This document shows positions 16,818-25,905 of a stretch of 64,000 bases of DNA, in pieces. Below the pieces are notes generated by a model that saw only the letters and a list, made by a program, of their open reading frames with translations, was not told where the DNA came from and made no database searches. A program made the translations under genes and the position numbers. How positions within the stretch are numbered: the stretch's first letter is position 1; every line of letters starts with the position of its first letter. The stretch is from an uncultured Isosphaeraceae bacterium (lineage in GTDB: Bacteria > Planctomycetota > Planctomycetia > Isosphaerales > Isosphaeraceae): assembly GCA_945957605.1 (NCBI GenBank), contig CAMFLR010000005.1, positions 310,001-374,000 of the forward strand, in the 5' to 3' direction.

Positions 16818-17954
16818 TCAATACGCGTCGGCGCTGATCACTTCACCATTCTTGCGAGTGCCGAGCGCCCACCAGGTCGGCCGGGCGACCGAGTCCTTGA
16901 TGAACTTCACGCTACCGTCGGTGAAGAGGGCGTTCACGCCGCCCGGGTGCATGCTGCTGGCCGGGAGCGAGTTGCTGCCGTTATCACTCTGGCTGGGATT
17001 TCCCTGGCCACGGCAAACGTTGAACGGGTACGAGTGATCGTTCGGCGTTTGCGCGACGTTGAAGGCCGAACCTTCGGAGAACGAGGCCCAGCGGTAGCCG
17101 CGGTGACTGGTGATCGCAACCGACGTCGACTTCGACCATTCGGTGGCGCACGCGGTCAGGCTGTTGGTGATGCCGGTCACCGTCGCGGCCGAAACGGTGA
17201 AGTCGTCAACCTCGTACTTCGCGGCGGCGATGACGATGCCGTTGCCGCGATAGTGGCTGCCCGGCGTGCCTGTGCCGATGCCGCGGCCGTTGTTGCTCTC
17301 GTTCCCCTTGTTGTCGCCGACGAGCGCTTCGGCGAAGAACAGCGTGTTCGAGGTGCCGTCGGTCGCGTCGCGAATGCCGTAGCTAATCCAGACCGCAAAC
17401 ATGCCGGTGCTGCCGTTGCCGTCGGCGTTTTGCATGTTGCCGGTGCCGTTGTTCGGGCCGCTCGGCCAGTCGCTCGTGGTGCCGTAGCACGAGTGATAGT
17501 TGTTGATGTTTTGCTGGCCGACGTACGGGTCGGACGGGCACATGTAGGTCTTCACAACGGTGGCGATCACCGTCGCGTTTTCGGGGGCGGGGGTGGCGTC
17601 GTGAATTTCTTCGGCCATCGAGAAGTTGATCGCATTATAGAGATTCACCTGCTCGACGAACGGCAGCGATGTGCTGAGCGCACTCCAACCGCGCCAGTCG
17701 GCATAACCGGGGCAGTTTGCCGACGGGTCGGAGTTGCAGTTCTTCGACGCACCCATCGGGAAGACTTCGTAGGTGCTGTGATAGTTGTGCATCGCCAGGC
17801 CGATTTGCTTCAGATTGTTCGTGCACTGCATGCGCCTGGCGGCTTCACGCGCAGCCTGAACTGCGGGGAGCAGAAGCGCGATCAAAACCGCGATGATCGC
17901 AATGACCACCAGCAGCTCGATCAGCGTGAATCCTCGGTGCGTTCGCTTCATCAC
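16818..17954 (-). CDS. DUF1559 prepilin-like protein (378 aa)
   Basis: It has the type IV prepilin/pseudopilin N-terminus, 'RGFTLIELLVVIAIIAVLIALLLPA' in sequence terms split as RGFTLIELLVV and IAIIAVLIALLLPAVQ, with cleavage expected after the Gly. Next come 'AREAARRMQCTNNLKQIGLAMHNYH' family features and the DUF1559 body. The C-terminal signature HPGGVNALFTDG is the exact H-x9-DG motif. These proteins are highly multiplied in planctomycetes and are probably assembled or exported by a pseudopilin machinery; their role is unknown. A second ATG directly follows the first. The upstream gap to 18259 probably holds the promoter. Confidence 0.92.
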   Translation of the reverse strand: MMKRTHRGFTLIELLVVIAIIAVLIALLLPAVQAAREAARRMQCTNNLKQIGLAMHNYHSTYEVFPMGASKNCNSDPSANCPGYADWRGWSALSTSLPFVEQVNLYNAINFSMAEEIHDATPAPENATVIATVVKTYMCPSDPYVGQQNINNYHSCYGTTSDWPSGPNNGTGNMQNADGNGSTGMFAVWISYGIRDATDGTSNTLFFAEALVGDNKGNESNNGRGIGTGTPGSHYRGNGIVIAAAKYEVDDFTVSAATVTGITNSLTACATEWSKSTSVAITSHRGYRWASFSEGSAFNVAQTPNDHSYPFNVCRGQGNPSQSDNGSNSLPASSMHPGGVNALFTDGSVKFIKDSVARPTWWALGTRKNGEVISADAY

Positions 17955-18259
17955 GGAATGTCCTCAAAAATGGATCGAATCAAACGGAAGAAGATCGCGG
18001 TTTCGAAATCAAAAGGCGCGCGTGCCCCTGGCCGTGCGGGCACGGATCACACAAGCATTCAGGCACGAATCACCCCTCGCTCGCGCAAGCGCCGGGTGAT
18101 CATCAATGCGCGTCGCAAGTTAGCAACACGACATTAAGGAGAGGTGTTGATTAAACCGGCATTAGGTAAAGTTTAGAAGCGACTCAAATATCACGATGCG
18201 AGAACGCGCCAGGACAGCGCGTCTCGCGAAGAGTGCAACGAGTTTTTTTGTCGAACGTC
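17955..18259. other. 305-bp intergenic region
   Basis: It should hold the promoter of the DUF1559 gene and the 3' end of the DUF1080 transcript. AT-rich patches lie near 18140-18175. A hairpin (18199-18226) is listed separately. Nothing else is recognised. Confidence 0.5.
18199..18226 (-). terminator. Possible terminator of the DUF1080 gene
   Basis: On the minus strand CGAGA-C-GCGC, a 7-base loop and GCGC-GT-TCTCG form an interrupted 9-bp stem 34 bases after the stop codon. A run of T lies before, not after, the stem, so strength is uncertain. Confidence 0.4.
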
Positions 18260-18925
18260 TTATTCGGCTTCGGATTTTGACTTGATTTCGGTGATGCTCA
18301 CCTTGCGAAACGCGATGTTTCCACCGTGATTTTGCAGGCAGACGTAGCCCTTGAGCGGTTTGTTCTTGATGGCGTCGATTGTGGATTGGTCGACATCGAC
18401 AATCGTCTTCTCGTTGAGCACAACTTTGATCTTGGTGCCAACGCAAGTGACCTCGATCGTGTTCCACTCGCCCGGTGGTTTGAGAGCATTTTCCTTGGGC
18501 GCAACGTAGCGATAGAGCGAACCGTTGCTGGTGGCACTTAGCGGTTTATCCTCGTCGACAATCTGGATTTCGTAGCTGTAAATCGATGGTCGGGTGGCAC
18601 GCGATTGCTTGGGGTCGAAAACGCGGGTGCGCACGCCGAGACCGCTGTTGCACTTGGGCGCCATCTTGAATTCGACGTGATAGGTGAAGTCGGTGAACTC
18701 CTGGCGATCGTAGCGCAGGAAGCCGAACCCTTTGCCGGTGCACTGAATCGTGCCGTCGTTCACGGTCCAAACGGGCAGCGTTTTGCCGTCTTTCTCGTAA
18801 GTTGAAGCTCCTTCCGCCTTCCAACCGTCGAGCGACTTGCCGTCGAACAGGCTGATTCCTTCTGCGCCCTGGGCGATTGAGGCAATCGAGAGAAGCGCAA
18901 TGAAACTGTGCGCAGCGAGTTTCAT
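18260..18925 (-). CDS. DUF1080 (3-keto-disaccharide hydrolase-type) secreted protein (221 aa)
   Basis: The signal peptide is MKLAAHSFIALLSIASIAQG. Family features (PF06439, jelly roll): 'ISLFDGKSLDGWKAEG', 'GFLRYDRQEFTDFTYHVEF', 'CNSGLGVRTRV', 'YEIQIVDED', 'EWNTIEVTCVGTKIKVVLNEK' and 'GYVCLQNHGG...IAFRKVSI'. Members cleave 3-keto-glycosides or bind sugars. I chose the ATG at 18925 because it begins directly with the signal peptide; the longer frame to 19009 lacks one. Transcribed divergently from the PL11 lyase, so the two may share a control region and a carbohydrate theme. Confidence 0.87.
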   Translation of the reverse strand: MKLAAHSFIALLSIASIAQGAEGISLFDGKSLDGWKAEGASTYEKDGKTLPVWTVNDGTIQCTGKGFGFLRYDRQEFTDFTYHVEFKMAPKCNSGLGVRTRVFDPKQSRATRPSIYSYEIQIVDEDKPLSATSNGSLYRYVAPKENALKPPGEWNTIEVTCVGTKIKVVLNEKTIVDVDQSTIDAIKNKPLKGYVCLQNHGGNIAFRKVSITEIKSKSEAE

Positions 18926-19063
18926 GGACCTGATCCTATGCGGGTGTGATCGAAGAGGAATGCGAAGATTCAATGCAGGAATCTCACCAGTGCCGCGTGA
19001 TACAGTCAAGCCAGCGATTTTTGATCCACGCTGGAGCGAACCTCAACCAGGCAGAACCAAAAA

Positions 19064-20878
19064 ATGCGTGAGGCGTCGAAGTTGTTGCTGGCCACGATCA
19101 TTGCCGTCGGCCTGTGCACGCAGCCTGCGCGGGCTCAACGGCAGATCGAAAAGCTGGGGCGCGGCGTGATTGCTGTTCCTCATGGAGACAGAAAAGTGCT
19201 CGTGAGTTGGCGGTTGCTGGCGAACGATGCACCTGGCGCAGCGTTCAATGTCTATCGCTCGGTTGGTTCAGGTTCGAGCATGCGCCGAAATGAAACACCG
19301 CTGACCGGTGCGACGTGTTTCGTCGATCGCGACGTTCCCACGAGTGAAGCCGCCACGTATATCGTTCGCGCCGTGAACGGGGGCAAGGAAGAGGAGGCCA
19401 GTCGGCCATTCACTCTCAAAGCCAACTCACCGCCGTACTTGACCATTCCGCTGCAAACACTTCCCGGACACACGCCAAATGATGCGTCGGTCGGAGACCT
19501 TGACGGCGATGGAGAATATGAAATTGTCTTGAAGCAAGAAATGCGTGGGCGCGACAACTCGCAAGCGGGCCGAACCGGCGAAACGAAGCTCGAAGCGTAT
19601 TCGCTCGATGGCCATTTTCTCTGGCGGATCAACCTGGGAAAGAACATTCGCGAAGGTGCGCACTACACGCAATTTCTCGTTTACGACCTTGATGGCGACG
19701 GCAAGGCCGAAGTCGTTTGCAAGACGGCTGACGGCACAACCGATGGGGCGGGAAAGGTTATCGGCGATGCGAATGCGGATTATCGCAACGAGCAAGGATT
19801 CGTGCTCGAAGGGCCTGAGTTTTTGACCGTCTTTGAAGGAGCGACCGGTAAAGAACTCGCGACGACGAATTACATTCCGCCGCGTGGGAAAGTGAGCGAC
19901 TGGGGCGACAATCGCGGGAATCGCGTCGACCGTTTTCTCGCATGCGTGGCGTATCTCGACGGCAAGCGGCCGAGCGTGGTGATGTGTCGCGGATATTACA
20001 CGCGGACGGTGTTGGCCGCCTACAACTGGCGCGATGGCAAGTGGTCGCACGTCTGGACGTTCGATACCAACACCGCGGCTGATGGTGCGCGATATCGCGG
20101 CCAGGGGAATCACAACCTGCGAGTGGCGGACATCGACGGTGACGGCAAGGACGAGATCACCTACGGCGCCTGTGCGATTGACGACGACGGCAAGGGGATT
20201 TACTCCACCGGCCTCGGTCATGGCGATGCGATTCATCTGTCCGATATCGATCCCGATCGGCCAGGACTGGAGGTGTTCGACATCCACGAGAAGCCGAAGC
20301 ACGATGTCGGGGCGGAATTTCGCGATGCGCAGACCGGTGAGCTCATCTGGGGCAAGCCGTCGGCGGATGTTGGTCGCGGCCTCGCGGCGGATATCGACCC
20401 GAGACATCGCGGCTATGAGATGTGGGCGTCGGGCCCTGGTCTACGCGGTCTTTGGAACGTCAAGGGGGAGATGATTTCGGAGCGGAAACCGCGATCGTGC
20501 AACTTCGCGATCTGGTGGGATGGCGACTTGCTTCGTGAGCTGCTCGACTCGAATCGCATCACGAAATGGAACTGGGAGAGTGGCAGCGAGACATTGCTTT
20601 TGCGCGGCGAGGACTGCGTGTCGAACAATGGAACGAAATCAACGCCTTGCCTCGCCGCCGACATCATGGGCGACTGGCGCGAAGAGGTGATCTGGCGCAC
20701 CACGGATGGCAAGTCTCTGAGGATTTATGCGACGCCGATCGCCACCGAGCATCGACTCGTCACGCTTATGCACGATTCTGCATATCGTTTGAGTGTCGCT
20801 TATCAGAATGTTGGCTATAACCAGCCAACTCAACCGGGGTTTTATCTTGGCGATGGCGTGGTGCCGAAGCCGCGATAA
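19064..20878 (+). CDS. Secreted rhamnogalacturonan lyase, PL11 type (604 aa)
   Basis: A signal peptide (MREASKLLLATIIAVGLCTQPARA) precedes a short fibronectin-like part ('VLVSWRLLANDAPGAAFNVYR') and a long beta-propeller with Ca-binding-like FG-GAP repeats ('DLDGDGEYEIVLKQE', 'DLDGDGKAEVVCKTADG', 'DIDGDGKDEITYGA'). 'GIYSTGLGHGDAIHLSDI' and 'DIMGDWREEVIW' are typical of PL11 YesW/YesX-like enzymes, which split the rhamnose-galacturonate backbone of pectin by beta-elimination. Length is normal for the family. The substrate assignment is from family similarity only. Confidence 0.88.
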   Translation: MREASKLLLATIIAVGLCTQPARAQRQIEKLGRGVIAVPHGDRKVLVSWRLLANDAPGAAFNVYRSVGSGSSMRRNETPLTGATCFVDRDVPTSEAATYIVRAVNGGKEEEASRPFTLKANSPPYLTIPLQTLPGHTPNDASVGDLDGDGEYEIVLKQEMRGRDNSQAGRTGETKLEAYSLDGHFLWRINLGKNIREGAHYTQFLVYDLDGDGKAEVVCKTADGTTDGAGKVIGDANADYRNEQGFVLEGPEFLTVFEGATGKELATTNYIPPRGKVSDWGDNRGNRVDRFLACVAYLDGKRPSVVMCRGYYTRTVLAAYNWRDGKWSHVWTFDTNTAADGARYRGQGNHNLRVADIDGDGKDEITYGACAIDDDGKGIYSTGLGHGDAIHLSDIDPDRPGLEVFDIHEKPKHDVGAEFRDAQTGELIWGKPSADVGRGLAADIDPRHRGYEMWASGPGLRGLWNVKGEMISERKPRSCNFAIWWDGDLLRELLDSNRITKWNWESGSETLLLRGEDCVSNNGTKSTPCLAADIMGDWREEVIWRTTDGKSLRIYATPIATEHRLVTLMHDSAYRLSVAYQNVGYNQPTQPGFYLGDGVVPKPR

Positions 20879-20882
20879 AAAG

Positions 20883-20925
20883 AAACCGCCGCCAACACGA
20901 AACGGGTGAGCGGCGGCGTTGTTTC
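20883..20925. terminator. Hairpin terminator between convergent genes
   Basis: AAACCGCCGC...GCGGCGG...GTTGTTT forms a GC-rich stem flanked by A-rich and T-rich sides, five bases after the PL11 stop and before the PEP-CTERM gene stop, so it probably serves both strands. Confidence 0.7.
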
Positions 20926-20948
20926 ATCGGCAATGATCGCAGGTCGTT

Positions 20949-21668
20949 TTATTGTGCGCGTTTGCGTCGACGGTAAACAACGTATGAGGTTGCCACCGCG
21001 CCCAGCACTGCGGTTGCAATCGACGCTGGCTCTGGTGTGCTCAGCGCGGGGTCGACGTTGAGAATTGTGGGAGTGACGTCGGTAATCGTGATATCCGCCG
21101 TAAACGCATAGTCCGGCGGATCATAGTTCAATGTCGCCTTGTAACCCGGAGCAAGGAATGCGCTGCTGATCGGCAAGGTCCCGGTCGGGAAAACTGGCAG
21201 TACAATGCCGGTGAGCAGGAGGTCGAAGGCGTCGTGCGTGGGGGAGTCGGGATTCTGGACGGTGTCGCCGATCAACTCCATGGTGTTGTTCACGGGGTTG
21301 AGGTCGAGCAGGAAGTGGCCTGCTGCGCCTGCGACCGATTGGTCCGAGAAATTGCTACCCGTCGGCCCTTTTACATTGAATGCGTGGGTGGCCGAGCTGC
21401 CGGTGAAGTTGTAGAGAACATCGTTCCCCGAAGCCACGCCAACCGGCGTTGCCACCGAACCGACGAGGTAAACAAACGATCCGGTGATCGTGCCGCCGCT
21501 GTTCAAAACCGCGGTTGCGTTGGGATTTAGCTTGGTTACCGTGCCGAGGGTTCCGGTGTAATTCACCACAACCTGAGTAATGGTACCAGCCTGCGTTGAC
21601 TGGGCCATACCGAACAGCAACGCAGCTCCAAAGGCAAGTCGGAGTCGACTCGCGCGCCCGAAGTTCAT
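20949..21668 (-). CDS. PEP-CTERM sorting-domain protein (239 aa)
   Basis: A signal peptide (about residues 1-27, ...FGMAQSTQAG) leads a beta-rich body without catalytic motifs. The C-terminus is a typical PEP-CTERM signal: 'STPEPASIATAVLGAVATSY' followed by VVYRRRKRAQ (Pro-Glu-Pro, hydrophobic helix, Arg-rich end). Exosortase is expected to process it at PEP and place the protein on the cell surface or in exopolysaccharide; no exosortase gene is in the window. GGAG precedes the ATG by 9 bases. Confidence 0.88.
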   Translation of the reverse strand: MNFGRASRLRLAFGAALLFGMAQSTQAGTITQVVVNYTGTLGTVTKLNPNATAVLNSGGTITGSFVYLVGSVATPVGVASGNDVLYNFTGSSATHAFNVKGPTGSNFSDQSVAGAAGHFLLDLNPVNNTMELIGDTVQNPDSPTHDAFDLLLTGIVLPVFPTGTLPISSAFLAPGYKATLNYDPPDYAFTADITITDVTPTILNVDPALSTPEPASIATAVLGAVATSYVVYRRRKRAQ

Positions 21669-22010
21669 AATGGATCACTCCAGCAAACAACGCGTGCAAA
21701 GGGTGGGTAGCCCGATCCTTCGGGGACGAGGCAGACGCCAGCATCGGCCTCTTGATCATAAGAGTCACGTGTCGAGTTGACAACGCGTTCAGGGGACCTC
21801 AGTCGCCTATGTCGTGAAAAAGAAACTTTGCGCGCCCTAAATGGGTCATCCTTGAATGAAGTGATCACGATGGGTCGCGTGGTTGGTGTTAATTACGAGA
21901 TACTGGGTAACCGGCACGGATTAAATGTGTCAAATGACCGTTTCCGTGATAGATTGAGATACCTCGTATTCTCCTCATGACTGGGCGGCGACCGCTTCCA
22001 GAGTCACGCC
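21669..22010. other. 342-bp divergent intergenic region with structured leader
   Basis: It separates the PEP-CTERM gene (minus) and the kinase gene (plus). On the minus strand, just upstream of the PEP-CTERM gene, are two small hairpins: GAGGC/GCCTC (21737-21760 region) and CCCGA/TCGGG (21711-21730 region). On the plus strand the 140 bases before the kinase ATG are AT-rich. I cannot match either to a known riboswitch. Confidence 0.4.
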
Positions 22011-25000
22011 ATGACCGTTTGCCCCAGCATTGAACAGCTCACAAAGCATGTTGCATTAGGGTCCGAGAGTCACGAGTACAGTGCGGTTATCGCACACCTC
22101 GCCTCTTGTGGCGAATGCGCGCGCAAGTGGGAAATGTTGTCGAAACGCAACAACGAGACCATTGATTCTCTGGCCTCGGCGTCACTTTCGTCGAGTACGC
22201 CCGTTGGCGTCGATGCGCGTAGCGGTAATGGCGTTCAACTCTCTTCATGGCGATTTCGTGAGTCGAGCGACTCGTGCGAAACGCTCGATTCCACGCCGCA
22301 AATCGGCCTGGATCTCGATCGCGTCCTGAACAGCGATTCCGGATCGGCGGAGAACCCCGCACTTTCCGATACGATTGCCGATTCGTCGTCTCACGGACCG
22401 ACGCCGCAGACGACCATCGGCGACACGATTGGTGCCGGCGGTCGGTCACTCGATCCGGAAGTAACGATTGCCGACGATCGCACGTTGGGCCCTGTGCCGC
22501 GCGATCGCGACCTCGATCAGACGATGGACGTCACCCTGGCGCGGCAATCGACCGGGCTCGAGCAGACGATCGCTGACGACGTCGCCGACGGCTCGCTAGA
22601 CGCGACAATTCAGGAGGGGGCATCGACCTCGAGCCGGTCGAAGGCTCGACTTCGTCATCCTGCCCTGCAAGACGCCGCCGAAATCGACGGGCTGGCTGCG
22701 TACGACATCCTCAAGGAACTTGGCCGCGGTGGTATGGGCGTCGTCTTCAAGGCCCGCCATCGCAATCTCAATCGGCTCGTTGCAATCAAGATGATCAAGG
22801 GGGGCTATGCCGACGAGGCGCAGCTCGCCCGGTTCCGCATCGAGGCAGAAGCAGTCGCGCAGATCAAGCATCCGAACATCCTGCAAATTTACGAGATCGG
22901 CGAGAGCAAGGGAAACCCGTTCGTCGCGCTCGAATTGCTGGAAGGCGGAAGTCTCGAAGATCGAATCGACGGCACTCCGCTCCCCCCTGCCCGTGCGGCT
23001 GAATTGCTGATGCCGCTGGTGATGGCGATTGACGCCGCGCACCGCGTGGGGATCGTTCACCGCGACCTTAAGCCCGCCAATATTCTGTACACCGCCGACG
23101 GTACGCCGAAAATCACCGACTTCGGTCTGGCCAAGCGGCTCGAAGATGAAAGCGGCCAAACGCAGTCGGGCCAGATCATGGGAACGCCATGTTACATGGC
23201 GCCCGAACAGGCCCGCGGCCAGACGCGCGACGTCGGTCCCGAGGCCGATATTTACGCGCTCGGCACGATCCTTTACGAGATGCTCACAGGCCGAACGCCA
23301 TTCCGTGGCGCGACGGCCATTGAGACCGTGAAGCAGGTGATCGAAATTGAGCCGGTTTCGCCGTCACGCCTCCAATTCCGCGTGCCGCGCGACCTCGAAA
23401 CGATCTGCCTCAAGTGTCTGCAAAAGGATGTGCGTAAGCGTTATCCCACAGCGCAGGCACTCGCCGACGACCTCAACCATTTCATGCGTGGCGAGCCAAT
23501 TCTGGCCCGCCGCACGCCGCCGGTCGAACGCGCCTGGAAGTGGGCGAAGCGGCATCCAACCACCGCTACACTAAGTACGCTCGCGTTCGTCGCCGCGTGC
23601 GCAGGGATCAGTGCGGGTTTGTGGTACTGGGACCATATCCGCTACCTCCAGCGGGTTGAGGCCGCGACAATTGCCACGCTTCGCGAGGATACTGCGAACG
23701 ACCTGGCTCTCTCGCAAACGGCAATTGCTCGTAACGACCTCGACGATGCGAAGTTGATTCTGTCGAAGCGCGTTGCCTTGCTCGACGCCGAACATCGCCC
23801 CAAACTCGACGACCTTGCCGCTCGCGCACGAGAAGACCTTGGTCGGATCGAGCAAACCCTGACGAGGCGATCGGAAACGGAGCAGGAGCGTTCGCGCTAC
23901 GCGCGGTTCCTTGACCTCCGTAAACGTGCGATTTTCCTCGATACTCAATTCACCGGGCTGAGCCTGCCGGTGAGCTACCCGCGAACCATCGCCGCCGCCG
24001 AGGCTGCCCTCGAAGTCTATCTTAAACGTACTGATGCGAACCTCTGGTCGTGGAAGCTTGGCGACCTGTCAGGCGCGCTGTCGACGCAGGAAAAAGACGA
24101 GATTCGCCACAGCGACTACGAGTTGCTCCTTGTCCTGGCCGACGCAGTCGTGGGCAACGATCCCAAGCAGGTCGACGTCGCGCTTAAAGTCCTGGAAAAT
24201 GCTGAGGCGTTGCGCAAGCAGCATTCCCGTGTCTATTACCTTCGCAAGGCTCAATACCTTGATCTGAAGGGAGACAAGGAAGGCCAGGAACGCGAAACGA
24301 AACTTGCCGCGCAGGTTCCGCCGCAAACCGCATTTGACTATTACCTCGAAGGTCAGCAGCACTATCGCCGTAAGGAATGGCTCGACGCGATTCGCTGCCT
24401 TGAAACTTCGCTTCGCCTCAAATCCGACTCATTCTGGGCGAACTGTTTCTTGGCTATTTGTTATGTACAAATGAGAGAGTATGTCGGTGCGAAAACATGT
24501 CTCACGGCTTGCCAGCGCATCGAGCCGGAGTTTGCGTGGATTTATCTCCTGCGAGGATTCGCGAACGGGCAAGAGGGCGCCCAGGCGCTCAAACTCGCCG
24601 AAGCGAATCCGGCGAGGTCTGCAGTTCTACACTCCAAGGCTGATTTTCAGTTCGCGGAGTCCGATCAGGATTTCCAGCAGGCGCTCACGATCCTCAAAAC
24701 GCAGCCGAACGATGAGCTTATGTACATTTTGCGAGTCAATCGCGGAGTGACCTATTTCCTCCGCGGTGACTACGATGCGGCAGTGACGGATTTCCAGGAC
24801 GCAATTCGACTGAAACCCGAGAGCTTTCAGGCGCATGCGGAACTCGCGTTCGTGTACAAGAAGCGCGAGCAGAGGAAGGAAGCGATCGACCAGTTCACGC
24901 GTGCGATCGAGCTCAATCCCGACCTGGCCGCGCTTTATCGCGCCCGTGCCGAGGTTCGATTGGCGAAAAAGGAAACCACTGCCGCCGATCGGGCCGACGC

Positions 25001-25826
25001 TTTTACCGACCTGAAAGCGGCGATCGCGCACGAAACGCCAGGGAATTCGGTTGTGGCGCTTGATCACAGCGTGCGAGCGCGGTTGCTCTTATTCGACGAC
25101 AAGCTCGCCGATGCGCTCGAAGCGTGCGACCTCGCGATCAAAATCGCGCCCGATCAAGAAGAAGCACATCAGACTCGGCTCCGCACATTGCTCAAGTTAG
25201 GACGTAACAAAGACGTAGTTGACTCTTGCAACGCTTTGATCTCCAAGGGGAAGCCCTCGGCCGTGGTTTACGAAGTGCGAGGCCTGGCGCGTGCGAACAC
25301 GAACAAATTCGCCGACGCGATTCAGGATTACACCCGCGCGATTGAACTGAGCGAAAAAGGCAAGAGCTTCCGGCCGCTCGTAAATCGTGGCTGGGCTTAC
25401 CTGATCTCCGACGCCGCCAAACTCGCACTTGCCGACTTTGACAACGCCGTGAGCCAGGAACCCAAAGAAAGCGAAGCGTACAACGGTCGCGGCCTGGCGC
25501 GGGTACGGCTCGGCGATTACAAGGCCGCCGTGGTCGACGCTGAGAGTGCCGTTCGCCTTGCCCCGCTCACCGGCACACGCACAAGCTATAACGCCGCCCG
25601 AATTTATGCCATCGCCGCCAAGTTGTCATCGACCGATCCGACCCTTTCGGGCCGTCAGTCGATCCCGCTGACTGCGAAGTACGAAGACCGGGCAATCGCG
25701 CTGATTCAACAATCTCTGGAACGTGAAGCGCCCGAACGGCGTGCGGCGTTTTGGAGTGACACCATCAAGGCCGATCCCGCCTTTTCGGCCATCCGGCGGC
25801 GTCTCAAATCACCAGTGGCTCCGTAG
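22011..25826 (+). CDS. Ser/Thr protein kinase with N-terminal HC2-like zinc motif, TIADD repeats, one TM helix and TPRs (1271 aa)
   Basis: Residues 29-36 are HLASCGEC, the HxxxCxxC zinc motif of anti-sigma factors. Residues 115-205 are low complexity with repeated 'TIAD(D/S)' units. The Hanks-type kinase domain spans about 231-500: 'LGRGGMGVVF', ATP Lys260, catalytic 'HRDLKPANIL' (350-359), DFG (370-372) and 'GTPCYMAPEQ'. One transmembrane helix lies near 520-545. The rest (about 700-1260) is TPR repeats, presumably outside the cytoplasm. It probably phosphorylates Ser/Thr on partners, possibly on its own TIADD repeats (inference). It sits directly before the giant FG-GAP gene. Confidence 0.93.
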   Translation: MTVCPSIEQLTKHVALGSESHEYSAVIAHLASCGECARKWEMLSKRNNETIDSLASASLSSSTPVGVDARSGNGVQLSSWRFRESSDSCETLDSTPQIGLDLDRVLNSDSGSAENPALSDTIADSSSHGPTPQTTIGDTIGAGGRSLDPEVTIADDRTLGPVPRDRDLDQTMDVTLARQSTGLEQTIADDVADGSLDATIQEGASTSSRSKARLRHPALQDAAEIDGLAAYDILKELGRGGMGVVFKARHRNLNRLVAIKMIKGGYADEAQLARFRIEAEAVAQIKHPNILQIYEIGESKGNPFVALELLEGGSLEDRIDGTPLPPARAAELLMPLVMAIDAAHRVGIVHRDLKPANILYTADGTPKITDFGLAKRLEDESGQTQSGQIMGTPCYMAPEQARGQTRDVGPEADIYALGTILYEMLTGRTPFRGATAIETVKQVIEIEPVSPSRLQFRVPRDLETICLKCLQKDVRKRYPTAQALADDLNHFMRGEPILARRTPPVERAWKWAKRHPTTATLSTLAFVAACAGISAGLWYWDHIRYLQRVEAATIATLREDTANDLALSQTAIARNDLDDAKLILSKRVALLDAEHRPKLDDLAARAREDLGRIEQTLTRRSETEQERSRYARFLDLRKRAIFLDTQFTGLSLPVSYPRTIAAAEAALEVYLKRTDANLWSWKLGDLSGALSTQEKDEIRHSDYELLLVLADAVVGNDPKQVDVALKVLENAEALRKQHSRVYYLRKAQYLDLKGDKEGQERETKLAAQVPPQTAFDYYLEGQQHYRRKEWLDAIRCLETSLRLKSDSFWANCFLAICYVQMREYVGAKTCLTACQRIEPEFAWIYLLRGFANGQEGAQALKLAEANPARSAVLHSKADFQFAESDQDFQQALTILKTQPNDELMYILRVNRGVTYFLRGDYDAAVTDFQDAIRLKPESFQAHAELAFVYKKREQRKEAIDQFTRAIELNPDLAALYRARAEVRLAKKETTAADRADAFTDLKAAIAHETPGNSVVALDHSVRARLLLFDDKLADALEACDLAIKIAPDQEEAHQTRLRTLLKLGRNKDVVDSCNALISKGKPSAVVYEVRGLARANTNKFADAIQDYTRAIELSEKGKSFRPLVNRGWAYLISDAAKLALADFDNAVSQEPKESEAYNGRGLARVRLGDYKAAVVDAESAVRLAPLTGTRTSYNAARIYAIAAKLSSTDPTLSGRQSIPLTAKYEDRAIALIQQSLEREAPERRAAFWSDTIKADPAFSAIRRRLKSPVAP

Positions 25827-25905
25827 AAGACAAGACAACGATGCGTAGCGCTTCGCTGACCCGAAGCCTGAGCTTGTTGAAGCCGCGCTGGTGAAGGAAT
25901 CATCC

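Noticed and set aside
16947-18137. A long plus-strand open frame (about 396 codons) opposite the DUF1559 gene
   Set aside because: It is rich in Arg/Val/Ala low-complexity sequence and fully antisense to a clear DUF1559 gene; a by-product of high GC content.
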